Origin: Diorhabda sublineata
Taxonomy: Eukaryota; Arthropoda; Insecta; Coleoptera; Chrysomelidae
Reading direction: 5' to 3'
Assembly: GCF_026230105.1 (NCBI RefSeq)
Contig: NC_079478.1
Span: 22,831,653 to 22,895,652, forward strand
Length of the DNA stretch: 64,000 nucleotides
Part shown: piece after piece, positions 36,310-48,086 of the stretch
Position numbering within the stretch: position 1 is the first letter of the stretch
How the letters are laid out: every line of letters begins with the position of its first letter
Program-made: the position numbers and the translations under genes
The notes under the pieces: generated by a model
Told to the model about the DNA's origin: nothing
Database searches by the model: none
What the model saw: the letters and a program-made list of their open reading frames with translations, nothing else

Positions 36310-36985
36310 CTTCATCACAGAGAATCATTGAGCATTTACTTACGCAGCGATACGGGATTAAATTTTGTTTAAATCTTGATAAAACTGGTGAAGATGCTCA
36401 TAAATCGATCAAGGAGACGAAAACGAAGACCGCTCTGAGCATCCAGCAAAACCAACGGAAATGTATGGCGAGTGGAAAGTTTGTTGAACAGTGATCATAG
36501 GATGATTATTAGAATGATTACATATAAAATGAACATTCATAAAATCCAAGTTTTTAAGATCATGACAGAAATCCAAGTCTTATGGTCATTTGCTTTTTTG
36601 ATCAGTATGGTGTCATCTCTTAAGGGTATATATCAATAAGTCAAACATTATCATGCAATTTTTTAGTGGAAATACTCAAGAGCCTGCGAGTACGTGTTTA
36701 CCCAGCCATAGCCAACAATTGGCGCCTGCACCATGCCGACGCGTCGTGCCAGACAGCATTCCGCGTAATGTAGCATCTTATCTCATATTCCCTACATGAC
36801 AGACTTTTTTCTATTCCTGAGAATAAAATCGATGCTCAAAGGGAAGCAAAACGGCTAGGTAGAGGTGGTCCAAATAAGAGCTCAATAGCATTCTGGACCA
36901 AGTATTCCTGGAGGCGTACAAAAACTGAAAAACTCAATGGAAAGAGTGTGCAGTAACGAAAGGGTGCTACGTTGAAAAATTTTAA
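36310..36985 (+). mobile_element. Mariner-like transposase relic, N- and C-terminal pieces with internal deletion
   Basis: N-terminal HTH: QRYGIKFCLNLDKTGEDAHK at about 36,345-36,404, followed by ALSIQQ; the frame ends at 36,494. After a deletion removing the first catalytic region, the frame at about 36,615-36,770 reads ISISQTLSCNFLVEILKSLR and IANNWRLHHADASCQTAFRV, where HHDNAP carrying the second aspartate is expected. The C-terminus near 36,800-36,970 shows DFFLFLRIKSMLKGKQ and later basic sequence. Order and motifs fit a mariner (DD34D). It is dead. Confidence 0.75.
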
Positions 36986-38455
36986 TCTTCCGTACTATTT
37001 TCATGCAAAAATATTTCTTTAAACAAATGAATCCTCCTACTTCCTAAGCATACTTTCATCTACTTTCATACCAAAATTCCTGATAACCTTCAAATTTTGA
37101 TGAAAACTTTCATCCGTTCATCACTCATACTTTCAAGGCAAAAGGCAAATTAATATTTACTAAGATATTCACTCCTATATCAAAATATTTTTGAACAAAT
37201 TAGACACACAACAATCAAAATTTTGACGTTTTTCAAATTTTCAAAAACTCTTTGACAAGGGTTTTGAATGACTTCCAAGCAGCTTTGACATTGACAGATG
37301 AGGGACTTTCAGCCTAGTAGCCCAGGAGATTGCATTTTAGTTAAGGGCTGTATGCCCATTCATTCTAAGTTTTTTTGATATTTTCATAAATTCCAAGTGT
37401 CTAATTAGTCAGCGTCAACTAATCCGCGATTAGTGTGGTTGTGGAAAGGTTGCGAAAGAGGTAGAAAAACAGAATAATTTGATAGTATGCCGACTCAAAC
37501 TTTTTTTTAGAATAGTTGGCATCATATTTAGCTGAATAAAATCGTCAGATCCATCTTAAAGAGGGGACTGACTATGCGTCAACTGTTCGCATGAAATTGT
37601 ATTGAAATCATGTAAAAAAGTGAAGTAACTTCTTTAAATCGTCGTCCTATTTCGAAAAATTATAGTTTGATTGTCAAATAACTTGATCTGAGATATAAAA
37701 AACCACGTAAAAATGTAGACGATAGCTTTAGGTTAATAAGACCCAGAGCACTTCTCCATATAAATGAAATAAAATGTATTGAATAAATTTTACGATAGTT
37801 TATTGTTTAGCAAGAATGAATTACTAACTACAACTAACTATTTACCTGTTTATCTGTTTGCAATTCCAAACTTCCATTATATAGTTTATACAATTAAGAA
37901 GCTTGCAGCTAGTCGATTTCATAGTTGAGCAGATAGGACACTCAATTAATCAATCAAGAAATGTTTCAGCTTCACAAGCACATTATACATTTCCCCAGAG
38001 TTTATTTCGTAAGGTATGCCACAATAAATTAGGAATGATTTGAACTAGTTTGTGCTCCTCAATTGTGTCAAAATGCCTATTGATTATTTGGATGATGCGA
38101 AGTCTAAATTTTTCCGATGGGCTCCTAATATTGAATGAATCATAAGAAATTGAGGAGAAACTTTCCTCTTTAAGCTTTGAATCAAGTTGATTATTATCTG
38201 CTTTCCTTAGATTCCTCTATGAAATTATATTTGTAGATGTTATGTTTTATTGCCTATTTGTCAGTGATTTTAATTTATCTACATGTTTCATCTTCATTCT
38301 CTTTGTTTGTGGCAAAGAGTTTTGATTGAAATTTTATTTTAAAATCTTTGTTTTAGAAACTTCAAATCAATATTTTTTTACTATACTTTATTTCAAAATC
38401 TTATATTACCGACCGCTAATTTTAAGCCAAAATTGAAGATACCTACTCAAATTAC
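36986..38455. other. No supported gene
   Basis: AT-rich sequence with no coding relic recognised. The interval near 37,260-37,370 is somewhat less AT-rich without a clear reason. Confidence 0.45.
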
Positions 38456-39185
38456 CATACGATAGATTCTATAGTACCTCATGGCAGCGTTCTAGGCTCA
38501 TTTCTGTATCTAATGTTCACAGCAGTCGTTTCAATCCTAGACGATATCTTTATAGCAACCTTTGCAGACAACAAGGCAATCATGGCAGCAGATATAAAAC
38601 CTACTAAAGTTGTAGATACAAAACTGGCTCCATGAGTGGAAAGTTGAAGTCATTGCCAGTAAATCAGTGTAAATAACATTCACAACAAAAAAATCTGCTT
38701 GTCCGCAAATGTTCATCAATAATATTCCCATTCGGATAAAAACACTTGTGAAGTACTTAGGGTTGCATTCAGATGGCAAACTTACATGAAAAACACATAT
38801 CAAAAACAAGAGAATACAGTTAGATTATAAACTAAAAAATATGCACTGGCTACTTAACATTAGGTCTCAACTAAGTCTCGAAAATAAATTGCTTATCTAC
38901 AGCACCATATTCATACCTATTTGTTCGTATGGAATAGAACTACGGGGCTGCAGTAAACCTTCAAATACGTTAAGTAGAGCCCCATCCAAGGACTACAACA
39001 ATTAATTGATAAATAGTCTACCCAACCAACAAATAACAAAAAGAAAATTGGAAAGCTTATTGCAAGAAGAACTCCCACAATAAATACTCTCGGAGAACCT
39101 GACCCACTTAAAGGTCTTATAAACAATTTATTTATTACTCTGCTCATAGAGTAGATTGTAAAAGTGTTGTATATTGATGCAAAGA
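38456..39185 (+). mobile_element. Jockey-like LINE fragment (RT palm and downstream)
   Basis: The + strand from 38,456 reads IVPHGSVLGSFLYLMFTA, the RT motif B with Q changed to H in PQGS, then IFIATFADNKAIMAAD, the FADD box with the last D changed to N. Further on, in broken frames: NNIHNKKICLSANVHQ-like thumb sequence, and NKLLIYSTIFIPICSYGIEL near 38,886-38,945, a standard jockey-clade landmark. There is no endonuclease, so the copy is 5'-truncated; two catalytic-box changes and frameshifts show it is old. Minus-strand frames here are shadows. Confidence 0.82.
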
Positions 39186-39214
39186 TCATTCTTCTATTAC
39201 TTTTTCAATCATAT

Positions 39215-39520
39215 ACAAGGTGAGCTGTACTTATTCGTTCAGTAGCCAAAAGATGACATTATGAGAAAAAAATTATCCAGTGAGTCAGTTACCTCTAACA
39301 TCTAACCTCACGCTAAAATGATAGTCTAACATCGGTTAATATTTCGGTTGTAACTGCAGCAAATACATTCCTTATCCGAATTTTTATATCATCGGGAGTA
39401 TTCGGTGAAGTACTTCACAAAATATTTCTCAAGTATTCCCATAAAAAGTAATTCATCCGTGTTATAACCGGTGATCTGGGTGGCCAACTGCATGAACCTT
39501 CCCTTCATATACATCTATTT
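39215..39520 (-). mobile_element. IS630/mariner-type transposase C-terminal fragment
   Basis: The minus strand reads WPPRSPVITRMNYFLWEYLR at about 39,485-39,425, where WPPRSPDLTPLDFFLWGYLK is the usual form; the third aspartate is Val. STSPNTPDDIKIRIRNVFAA and VTTEILTDVRLSF follow to about 39,320, matching the C-terminal helix region of this transposase group. No N-terminal part is visible to the right within 1 kb. Confidence 0.72.
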
Positions 39521-40868
39521 GGAAATTTCTAAATAGAAATGCGATGGTAGGCCACATAACTGCAGCCACATGTTTTGATCTTATACTTAAAGGCATGGGC
39601 TCCAAAAGATCTCAAAACAACGTTTTCCGTATTTTCAAATAACCCCTGAAACAGCGATGTATCAAGCAATTATCCTCAATCCTACCAAACACATTTATAC
39701 ATATTTATTGATTTTAACGGTTCACAAAAAGTGTCTATACTCATATAAAGGTGAAATATAGTTTGATATTTGGTCAATAGTTATAACAGTTTTCTGATAC
39801 AATAATCTAAAGTTATTGATATTATTGAGTAAGTGAGGTTTTATGTGAACTTTTTAATATACAAGGGTAACCTCTTTCGTAGTCTACGATTAGTTTTACG
39901 AGAGGAAATGCTGTATTGTAGCACCTGATCATTTCATCGAAAAAGTCCGAAAATTTAGAGTCAATACCTGTACTGTCTATAAGTGTCTCAGCTGCCAAGC
40001 TTTTTCCTTTTTCATCGCACGTAACAATGCGTGCATCTTCTCTCTTGCGCTTCCACTTAACTTAGAGCGAGAGTCGTTCATAAAAATCATGGCAACCTCT
40101 GTTTGCGACCATTGTGCAACTGGCAACTATGAAACCTGTTTTCACCTGGCAACCCTAATGCTGCGGCCGACTGAGCTAGCAACCATTTTTATTTTGATTT
40201 GTGACATCATTTTCTTTTAAATGCTGTAAGATTGACCGAAAAAATATATAGCTGCAAGTACGTTTCACGTTTCGTAAACTAACTACATAAATAATTCAAT
40301 GTAATAAATTCGGTAATTTGTACAAATAATACTACTGGTGTTCTGATCGGATAGATAGACAGAAACGGAATTTTCTCAAAAAGTGAATGAAAGGATTGAA
40401 TAATCTCATGAATGGCTATAATATTTTATTAGCATCTCAACCCTCGAATGGATCGTGAAACTTAAATTTCTCAAGAGATAAATGCATCTTGATGACAAAC
40501 AGCATTCATTTATGTATACGTTGAATCATTATCTATTTTATTACTACTGTAATGTAACTCGTTCAAGTAGCAAGTTTTATGTAGATTAATTTCCAAGTAG
40601 AAATGAAGACGTTTTAAATATATATTTATACCATAAACAACTTTTTCCCATACTAAGTTCAATATTTTCAGACACGAGACGAGTTCCAATTCACTCGATA
40701 ATCGTGCCTGTATAAGCTAAGGGATGATGATGATTCTGTTTTACTAACCTTGGCTGCTAGTGACAACATTTTAATTATCAACATAGTTAATGTCTAAATG
40801 GGAAAGTTTGGAACCGATGATAATATTCATACTGAACACACTATTTATACTACAATTACACCAAAATT
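39521..40868. other. No supported gene
   Basis: AT-rich apart from a more balanced patch at about 39,990-40,200 (CpG-containing, non-coding). The patch may be the edge of an unrecognised element. Confidence 0.4.
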
Positions 40869-41362
40869 TTCAGATGAGCGTTTCGATAACCAAGTTACCG
40901 TCTTCAGAAACTGAAGGTAAATTAATACTTATTAGCTTAACCTATCAATTTATAGTAAATTTTCCTACCATTGAACTCAAATGTAAGAGATTTCATTCTA
41001 AGACTCAAAGTTTACTTATGGAATAGAAAAAATGTGAGAATAGTGAATAGTGATGAGCTAGAATTTCATGTATTTGGAAAAAACACTGCTACGCGTAGGT
41101 ACATGCTGGCTGATTCTTTGCATTGATACCTTTCAATCCTGATACAAAGGAATAGTAGGGAATTTTTAATGGGGTGGGTTATAAAATGGTTTATAAATTG
41201 TTGGATGGGAGAATAATTTAAATAAGGACTATTTCTTACAGCCCTCTCTATAATTTATTAGTTAAGGAATGAATGTGAAATTTCTCGCCGAAGAGTTTCT
41301 AGTTTATCTTCAATGTCTGAAGATGATAACTTGGTTATCGAAACGCGCGTCAGACAGTTTAA
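40869..41362. mobile_element. Penelope-like element relic flanked by inverted stem-loop repeats
   Basis: A segment at about 41,070-41,215 aligns by eye with the RT-distal part of the Penelope-like element at 17,065-17,450 (GGAAAAACACTGCTACG, GGTACAT, GCTGATTC, then CCTTTCAATC and GTGGGTT), so it is a second, much shorter copy. It is flanked by inverted copies of a stem-loop sequence at 40,871-40,912 (- sense) and 41,311-41,355 (+ sense), each containing CTGAAGA, AACTTGGTTATC and GAAACGC. Penelope-like elements often carry such terminal motifs. The coding region is otherwise lost. Confidence 0.65.
41311..41355 (+). ncRNA. Hammerhead-like stem-loop, doubtful ribozyme
   Basis: The strand reads CTGAAGA, a stem GATAAC-TTG-GTTATC, GAAA, a short self-complementary ACGCGCGT and a final C. 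CTGANGA and GAAA are the hammerhead core words and the last triplet is GUC, but an extra base sits between CTGAAGA and the stem, and a convincing stem I is not seen. The inverted partner at 40,871-40,912 shows the same core with a weaker stem III. Penelope-like elements are known to carry hammerheads, so this may be a degenerate one. Confidence 0.3.
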
Positions 41363-43212
41363 TTGTCTGTGTTTGATCTGCTCAAATACACCCTTATGTT
41401 TTATTATATTTGGATAATGAGTTTAGAGCTGTAAATTTTGGCATATAATGTTTCTGAAATATAAATGAATAACAGATCAAAACGTTTATTTCCATTGTGC
41501 GATAAAACGAACTTAGCACTTCTTTGGAGACTGTCACCAAGAAGGCTCCACTTATTTGCATTGTGTTCACACTCAAATTAGTCAAATATACAATTTTGAT
41601 TATTTTTTGGATATATTAGATATATTAAATCAATGAATTTATTTTGAGTTTGAAGTACTCGTAGATGTGTTACGTATCATATTTATTTTCATTGATAGAC
41701 TGTACCGATTTTTTTAAATTTGATAACATCATTATATCTAAGGGTACGCGAGTTACTGTTTAAACGTCAATAGGTCTAGAAAGATTACGTTGATTTCGCT
41801 TTAAACCTTGAAGAAGATACAGAACTTATAACTTTATGAGAAACTCGTGGTTTATAACTTTTTCACATTTTAAAACTGAAATATTCAGAATAAGTCTCTG
41901 TCTCTACGTTTGTGATATTCCTTTTTCGTTTTTCAAAGAAGACGAACATTTAGTTAATGGAACAGAGTCTTAGCACATGATAACTATTACTTTTTGCGAA
42001 GCGCCAATCGCTTGCTCACGTCACCAGCGCCGATCGAGTTTTGCATACCAAGATACAGCAGCATCCACACCACGTTGTTTTGTTTTACCATCCGATAGCG
42101 TAGTGTGTAATTTTTGTTAGGATGTCGATAAATGAAGAGAATTTAGTAATGGATTCATATCCGAAATATGCAGAATTATGTTAAGATAGTTCATGAAAGA
42201 CCTTGTCAGTCGAACACAAGGCTCAGTTAAAAGGGCCAACTAGAAAATACAGAATATGCTAACTGTTTGAAGTGACTCTAGCCAGTAGTATTTTGTCAAA
42301 CAGGCCGGACGCTCTCCTCCATAATCGGCGCTGATGACGTAGTACCTATTTGTAACGGATCTCGGGTTGCAGAAAATATATTCAGACTTCTATACTTTGT
42401 AAATTTGTTAATATTAATCCTATTGATTTGAAATAAACACACATTTAAGAAAAAATTAAATTATATTTATTTTCTGTAACAAATATAGTTTTTCTCATTT
42501 TTCCACGTCCATTACTGGGTCAAATAGCTGTTGTGCACGATATGGGGTCTCAGATTATGGATCAAGTTAGTACCAGGAGATATACAAAGAATGAATTAGC
42601 CAGAAAATTTCCATTGAACATGTGAGGGATTAAATTGGCAGAGCAATATCCAATCGAGAAAACTCTTCAAGACCTGACTGCTATTGTTCAAGAAAAGTGG
42701 GAATATATGACTATATTATCGATAACTTGAGGTTATAAGAACTATTAACATATTTTTCTCAAAAACAATTTTAACACTTCAATATTTTGCAAATTATTCG
42801 TTACTTGGTTCACTGTATATTCTTGGTTATGTAAATTTAATTTTTTTGCTTCACATATATTGTTATTACACTAAAGTATTGAGCAGATTTTTGAAATTTA
42901 AAAATCTTTTTTCATTAACTAAGCAAGGGAGACCATTACTTTTGGAGATGTGAGTATTTTCTTCCAGAAATTAGTTGTATATCATGTTTCAGTGATCGAT
43001 GTGGAGGACAATATTTAAATAGATTTGTTGCAGCAATATGTTTGACTGCCATACAGGAGTTAGCACATTTGAGTACCATAGAAAGTTCTTGGTTGTTAGT
43101 CATAGTGTCAATTTGACTCTATACAGTCCGCTATAACTACCCAGCAACAGAGAGTCGAAATAAATAAACGGGCTGGCAGACTAGAAATCAATTGCCTGAA
43201 GTGCAAGAAGAA
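41363..43212. other. No supported gene
   Basis: Mixed composition. A patch at about 42,000-42,120 is less AT-rich and is followed by an ATG at 42,122 opening a 20-codon frame; this could be a first exon, but nothing continues it. I do not recognise the stretch near 42,530-42,720. Confidence 0.35.
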
Positions 43213-43640
43213 AAGTCCTTTACGAATTTCATAGACTGGAGAACCTATGCCGATAGTAACTTGACTATCCGGAAAAAAGATTTGAATGATTAGGTGGTAA
43301 GCTGGGAAAAATGTGTTGGCTAAGCTTTATGAAGAGCGTCTATTTACTATAAGATTTAAAGAAAATTTTTAAGGAGAGTTTAGAACCCTTGATTGTACCA
43401 ACGAGCAAGAGACAACAGCAGTTTTTGTCGGGCCGAACATTGTCATTGCCAACATCAAATAAAAAGTATTCCAGCAATAAAGTTGGAAAACAAACCATTT
43501 TATGAGAATATTTTTCACAAAGAAAATACAAAATATATAAATCGGAAAAATCACGTGACCAAGAACTTGAAGAGTCTGGATCTAAGAGTGACTAGTTTTC
43601 TTATTCGAAAAGTTCTATTTTTTTATTAAGAATTTAAAAC
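43213..43640. repeat. Unidentified repeated block, copy 1
   Basis: Aligns by eye along its length with 46,276-46,706 in the same orientation, about 3.06 kb away. Shared words include CGAATTTCATAGACTGGA, GGTTAGGTGGTAAGCT-like, GATTTAAAGAAAATTTT, GGCCGAACATTGTCATTGCC and GTGACCAAGAACTTGAA. This copy lacks a 48-base stretch present in copy 2. Both have open pieces in the + frames (PTS...QQQFLSGRTLSLPTSN) but also stops. I cannot assign a family; a transposable element or a duplicated exon remnant are both possible. Confidence 0.8.
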
Positions 43641-44339
43641 TCAGGCTGTATGTTCATGTAAGCTAGTTTTTTTATTTATTTTGATAGCTTTTTATGGATA
43701 AAAGCTGTAAAAGTGTGTTTTTTATGCTTTTGTAAGATTAAATATTTAGAAATAAAAAATGACGATGAAAAATTCTTATTCATTTAAAAATAACTGTTTA
43801 TTCAATAAACAAACACAATAACTACCCATTGATCAAAAGCAGGCAAAAATTAACAATCATCAAAAATATCAGGATTTCCCAGAAAAATGATTTTTCTAGA
43901 CACCTAATCGTTCTACTAAGCCCACGATATGATGTGTAAAAGCTAAATAATATAAATTCATCAATAAATAAATGAGTACATGTTGGGAAAAAGGCTTATT
44001 TATGTAATTCTGGTCAAAAAACATGGAATGAACATCTACAAAATTATACTGTATTTCGTATTTCGATAGGAGAATGTATTTTTGAATGAATGATGGCAAT
44101 TTTAGATTACAATGTGATACAATTAGGTGATTTTTTGTTTTATGATGAGAGCACATCTACACTTCATGATCATGTTAATTGTCAAATTTGCGCCGCTATT
44201 GATGTGAAGAGAATCCTAACTGGACGCGAGAACATACGCAATAATCTAAAAAGGCAATTTGACTATATATAAATATTCAGAACTGCTACAAAATAATGTA
44301 TTGCTAACTTTGTCGGACTTCAATCCTATTACAGAAAGC
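43641..44339. other. No supported gene
   Basis: AT-rich. A 60-codon frame at 44,090-44,272 (+) has no recognisable motif. Confidence 0.4.
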
Positions 44340-44560
44340 CACAAGTTCCTGCGAATATAGTTTAGCAAATCAATGTCCGGCAGTACCTGAATCAATTTTG
44401 TCCAAATCGTTGGATAGAATTGCCAGCAAGATCTTCTGACCTGTCGCCATCGGGATTTTTTTGAGAGAATTGAGAGAATTTGACAAAAGATATACCAGAA
44501 CTAAACTTCTCAACTTACTAACGTTTGCGATTAAATCAGTAAGTCGTCCCACATTTATAT
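44340..44560 (+). mobile_element. IS630/mariner-type transposase fragment, third-aspartate region
   Basis: From 44,372 the + strand reads NVRQYLNQFCPNRWIELPAR followed by SSDLSPSGFFL, matching the VRxYLxxxFPxRWIGR...WPARSPDLTPLDFFLW box of IS630-like transposases, with the third aspartate kept. The downstream frame (44,461 on) keeps RELREFDKRYTRTKLL, in place of the usual GxLK...VYxTPI stretch. The rest of the element is missing. Confidence 0.68.
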
Positions 44561-45034
44561 TAATGTTTTTTTTTTTCAAATTATTGAGAAATAATCAGTA
44601 CTACTTATTAGGTTTTCAGTGTTATGTAGCAAATTTATGGAATAAAATAATTCTCTTCTTTCAATGTTGATTTTTGTGATAACTCTGAAACTACTAAATA
44701 TTTCCGAAACAGTTGAATGTAAGTATGGGACATGGTACATGAAACATGTCTAGAATTTTATGAAAAATCCAAAAAAAATGAATAATATATAGGGGATTGC
44801 ATTTAAAATAAGGAAGTTGATATTGTCAACTGTATAGTTTTTAGGTTTTTGACAAAAATGCGCATTCTCAAACACAAATCGACGTGTCCAAGCCTTTTTT
44901 CCGGTACGCCCTCATTTACTTATTAACTCATTTATTCCATAACATACGCATAACAACAAGATATACAGAGCATAGTAAGCATAGATCTACTATATCAAAA
45001 TCTATCTTTACTGTCTAACAGTGTCAATAAGTTC
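44561..45034. other. No gene seen
   Basis: AT-rich. The stretch at 44,860-44,925 (CGACGTGTCC, CCGGTACGCCCTC) could hold the 3' end of the preceding transposon, but no inverted partner was found. Confidence 0.35.
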
Positions 45035-45425
45035 GATACCCTTTTCATAATCAGTATCGTCATGCTCCTCATAATAGGAATTAACTGCCGACATCACATT
45101 TTCACCACTGAGCCTATGTCGCCTACTAGCTCGTGAACTGTTGGTCGACGATTATCCCGTATAGCTTTGTGGATTTTCTTGAAGATTTCTGGGGTCATCT
45201 CCTCATTTCCTGGAGTCATCTCCTTATTTAGTCGACCACTGCGATGCTGGTTTTCGTAGGTCGTACGTCGTTTTAACTCTGATCACGAACTCTCACCCAG
45301 GGTGGAATCTAGTTCAGCTTCTATATTGGTTGGGCTAATATCTTTCAAATAAAAGTATTGTATCACATCAAGAATTTTTTCCATGTTTATAAATTCACTG
45401 AAAACAATCACTATTGATGGCTGTC
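45035..45425 (-). mobile_element. Mariner transposase N-terminal fragment
   Basis: The minus strand reads MEKILDVIQYFYLKDISPTN from about 45,385, then IEAELDSTLGESS, a stop, SELKRRTTYENQHRSGRLNK, TPGNEEMTPEIFKKIHKAI and RDNRRPTVHELVGDI. This is the DNA-binding half of a mariner: a first helix-turn-helix, the GRP-like hook (here SGRLN) and the start of the second helix-turn-helix. A 15-base direct repetition (TCATCTCCTCATTTC / TCATCTCCTTATTTA) gives MTPGNEEMTPE. The catalytic half is absent. Confidence 0.72.
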
Positions 45426-46275
45426 GAACAAATATTAAGCAACGGTCTTGAAAACTGAAATATATGCTGAATAGATTGTGTACTTTCTAATACAGTGATA
45501 GTTTCAAGCAACTAGTACCTAGGTGAAACTAAGTACTTCTGGGCCATTCACATAGGTCCTATTACTACTCAATAGCGTTTCATAGCTTTCCCTTGAAAAT
45601 TTTGTCAACAATTAAATATTATTTGATATTGAAAATAAAAAAATGTTTGATGTTTATTGAAAACTTTTTTAGCACTAAATTAAGCATATTGTATGAATTC
45701 ATTCATTTAAATTAGTTTTCACCATAAAATATTCTAGCTCAATTTATTATTGAATTATATGAAGTAATATCCTTCCAAATTAAAAGCGGATGATTCCATT
45801 AAAAAACAGAATAAACGTTCCAATTCTGATGAAAAAATAATAATGAATATATTACCATGTAACTGTAGAAACGTCACATGCAATTTATCTTATATGACGA
45901 GTCGAATAGACAATTCAGAAATTATTAATAATAATAAAAACATAATGAGATAACTATTTTATTAGGAAAAACATTTATTCTGTTATTTTCTTGTTCACAA
46001 ATCACATTAACTCAAATTTATCTTCTCGTATATTTCCAAAAACGTGTACCATGTGTTGTTGATTCCACAACAGACAATTTTTGCATAATTTAAGAGCGAA
46101 AATAGCGTGAACGTTGTGAATCCACTCCTGTATTCCTTTTTGGTACAACTGAAATCCCAGAAAAGAATGTTAGTTTGGGAGCAAGGAATAAACTTGTATC
46201 TAAATTTCAAGTTTTATTCTTAAGTTCTTCAGAATTAGAATTAGAAGAAAAGGAGATAAACCTTACATCATCCAC
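45426..46275. other. No supported gene
   Basis: Strongly AT-rich, no motif recognised. Confidence 0.5.
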
Positions 46276-46706
46276 AAAATGTCCTTTGCGAATTTCATAG
46301 ACTGGAAAATAACTTGACTCTTCGGAAGGAAGATTTAAATGGTTAGGTGGTAAGCTTTCAAAAAATGTGTTGGCTAAGCTTTTTTAAAGAGCATCTATTT
46401 ACTACAAGATTTAAAGAAAATTTTGAAGGAGAGTTTAGAATCCTTGACTGTACCAACGAATAAGGAACAACAGCCATTTTTGACTGGCCGAACATTGTCA
46501 TTGCCAACGTCAAATGAAAAGTATTCCGATTTAAACTATTTTTTCACATCTCTCCATCCACCCATAAATTTCGAATACAAACCATTTTATGAGAATATTT
46601 GTCACAAGGAAAAAACCAAAAAAAAAAAATAAATACTCACGTGACCAAGAACTTGAATAGTCTGGACCTGGGAGTGACTAGTTTTCTTAGTCGAAAGGTT
46701 CTATTT
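46276..46706. repeat. Unidentified repeated block, copy 2
   Basis: Second copy of the block at 43,213-43,640, with a 48-base stretch (about 46,520-46,568) not found in copy 1. In the + frame it reads LESLTVPTNKEQQPFLTGRT and INFEYKPFYENICHKE. Its right end abuts a LINE fragment in opposite orientation. The start of similarity (TCCTTTGCGAATTTCATAG) is the same in both copies, suggesting a defined element edge. Confidence 0.8.
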
Positions 46707-47465
46707 TTTTTACGTTGTTTGACTGCGACTATAGTTTCACTCCCGTTTTCACATCGATTAGTTGTGATTTCGATGTTTTCCAATCGTTTTGCCACTTTTC
46801 ATTCAAGATTTTATATCGATGCACTCTCCGTTTGCATTTCCCTTGTGGTTTCACTAATCACTGCTTGTCAAGCATTGTGGTCGGCTTCTTCGTTTCATCG
46901 TTGTCTAGTATGACAAAATTATTCATTTGTTGTATATAAACTTGACTAATTATATGGAATGAGTGAATGAGTTTTCGCAGAATAGTTTATAGTTCTTCAG
47001 TACAGACGAAGCTACAAGGTATTTTTTTCGAAAATGTAGAAGGGGTTTCCCGGTTTCTCATCCAAAGCTCTTTATTGTGCTGGAACGGGATGATTTCTAA
47101 TTTAAGGTAGTTTTCTTGGTAGTGTCATATACAATAGAGCCATAGTGCGCCTATGAGCGAATAAGTGCTTTATATATATGCATTAAACAGTTATAGCCAG
47201 ATCCCAGGATTCACTTGTGATTGTTTTCGTGAGGTTTATATCGATTTGAAATGGTTTTTTGACGTGCAATGTGTGCTGCTTCCAGTTAAGTTTTTTTGGT
47301 AGAAATCATTTAAAAAAATTTTATACTATTGCCATAGTTTAAGCGATGGTTATGAAGTTTTAGTGCTGGAGGTGTAGGATTGTGTTTTATAGAAAATAAT
47401 AATAGTGATTCTTTGTTTAACTTTCAGTTATTTCTGAAAACGTAGTTGGAAAATTAGATTTTAAA
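46707..47465 (-). mobile_element. Jockey/R1-like LINE fragment (RT thumb to RNase H-side region)
   Basis: The minus strand from about 47,390 reads KHNPTPPALKLHNHRL, then KLNWKQHTLHVKKPFQIDIN near 47,315-47,250, and in another frame AHYGSIVYDTTKKTTLN near 47,150-47,100, all standard steps after the RT palm. Further left, ILNEKWQNDWKTSKSQLIDV near 46,825-46,765 resembles the WQxxWD stretch near the C-terminus of these elements. Several stops and frameshifts are present. The + strand frames at 46,599-46,939 are shadows of this fragment. Confidence 0.68.
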
Positions 47466-48086
47466 AACTATTCAAAATTTTATAATTTTTTTGTCATGTA
47501 AAGAAGACAACAATAGAAACTTATATTAGATAGTGATTTCTTCTTATGCTTTGATTCATATTGATACAAGAGATTATTTTGACAGGTTGGAACTATTGTT
47601 GTTTTGTTGTTGTTTTTTTTGTCTGTATAGGATGGTACCAAGGACAAAAAACTATCTAGTCTGAAAATGAATAGCTGAGGGAAGCCAGCAGGTGAGACTA
47701 TACACAGTTTTTTGTTGTTTCTTATCATCTAGTCCATCACTGATGTATGATTCTCATAGGTGATTGGTAACTTTGCACAAAAGTTGGAAACACAGTTACA
47801 GTTGATCTACAGCTACCAACAATTGAGTATCAACGCATTAGGTGTGCTTGGATATGAAGAAAATCGGATATTGAAAACCTCGATTATGAAATATTTACAG
47901 TAAAAAAACTGAATACCTTACTTATGAAGTAATGTCTCTAGGATGAACAGAAATAGGTTGAAATATGCCCTTATTTTACATTTGTTATTTAGCACCGGCA
48001 AGTTCAACTCTATATCCAAGCAAACGACTACAACTCTATCCCACTCATAAATAGTATTTTCAGAAAGTACTTAAGGCATATTTTGG
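47466..48086. other. No supported gene
   Basis: AT-rich spacer. The 82-codon minus frame at 47,480-47,728 has poly-Lys/Asn low complexity and no signature. Confidence 0.45.

Noticed and set aside
46599..46939. + strand frames with membrane-like segments
   Set aside because: The minus strand reads as LINE C-terminal sequence (WQNDW...), so these are shadows.
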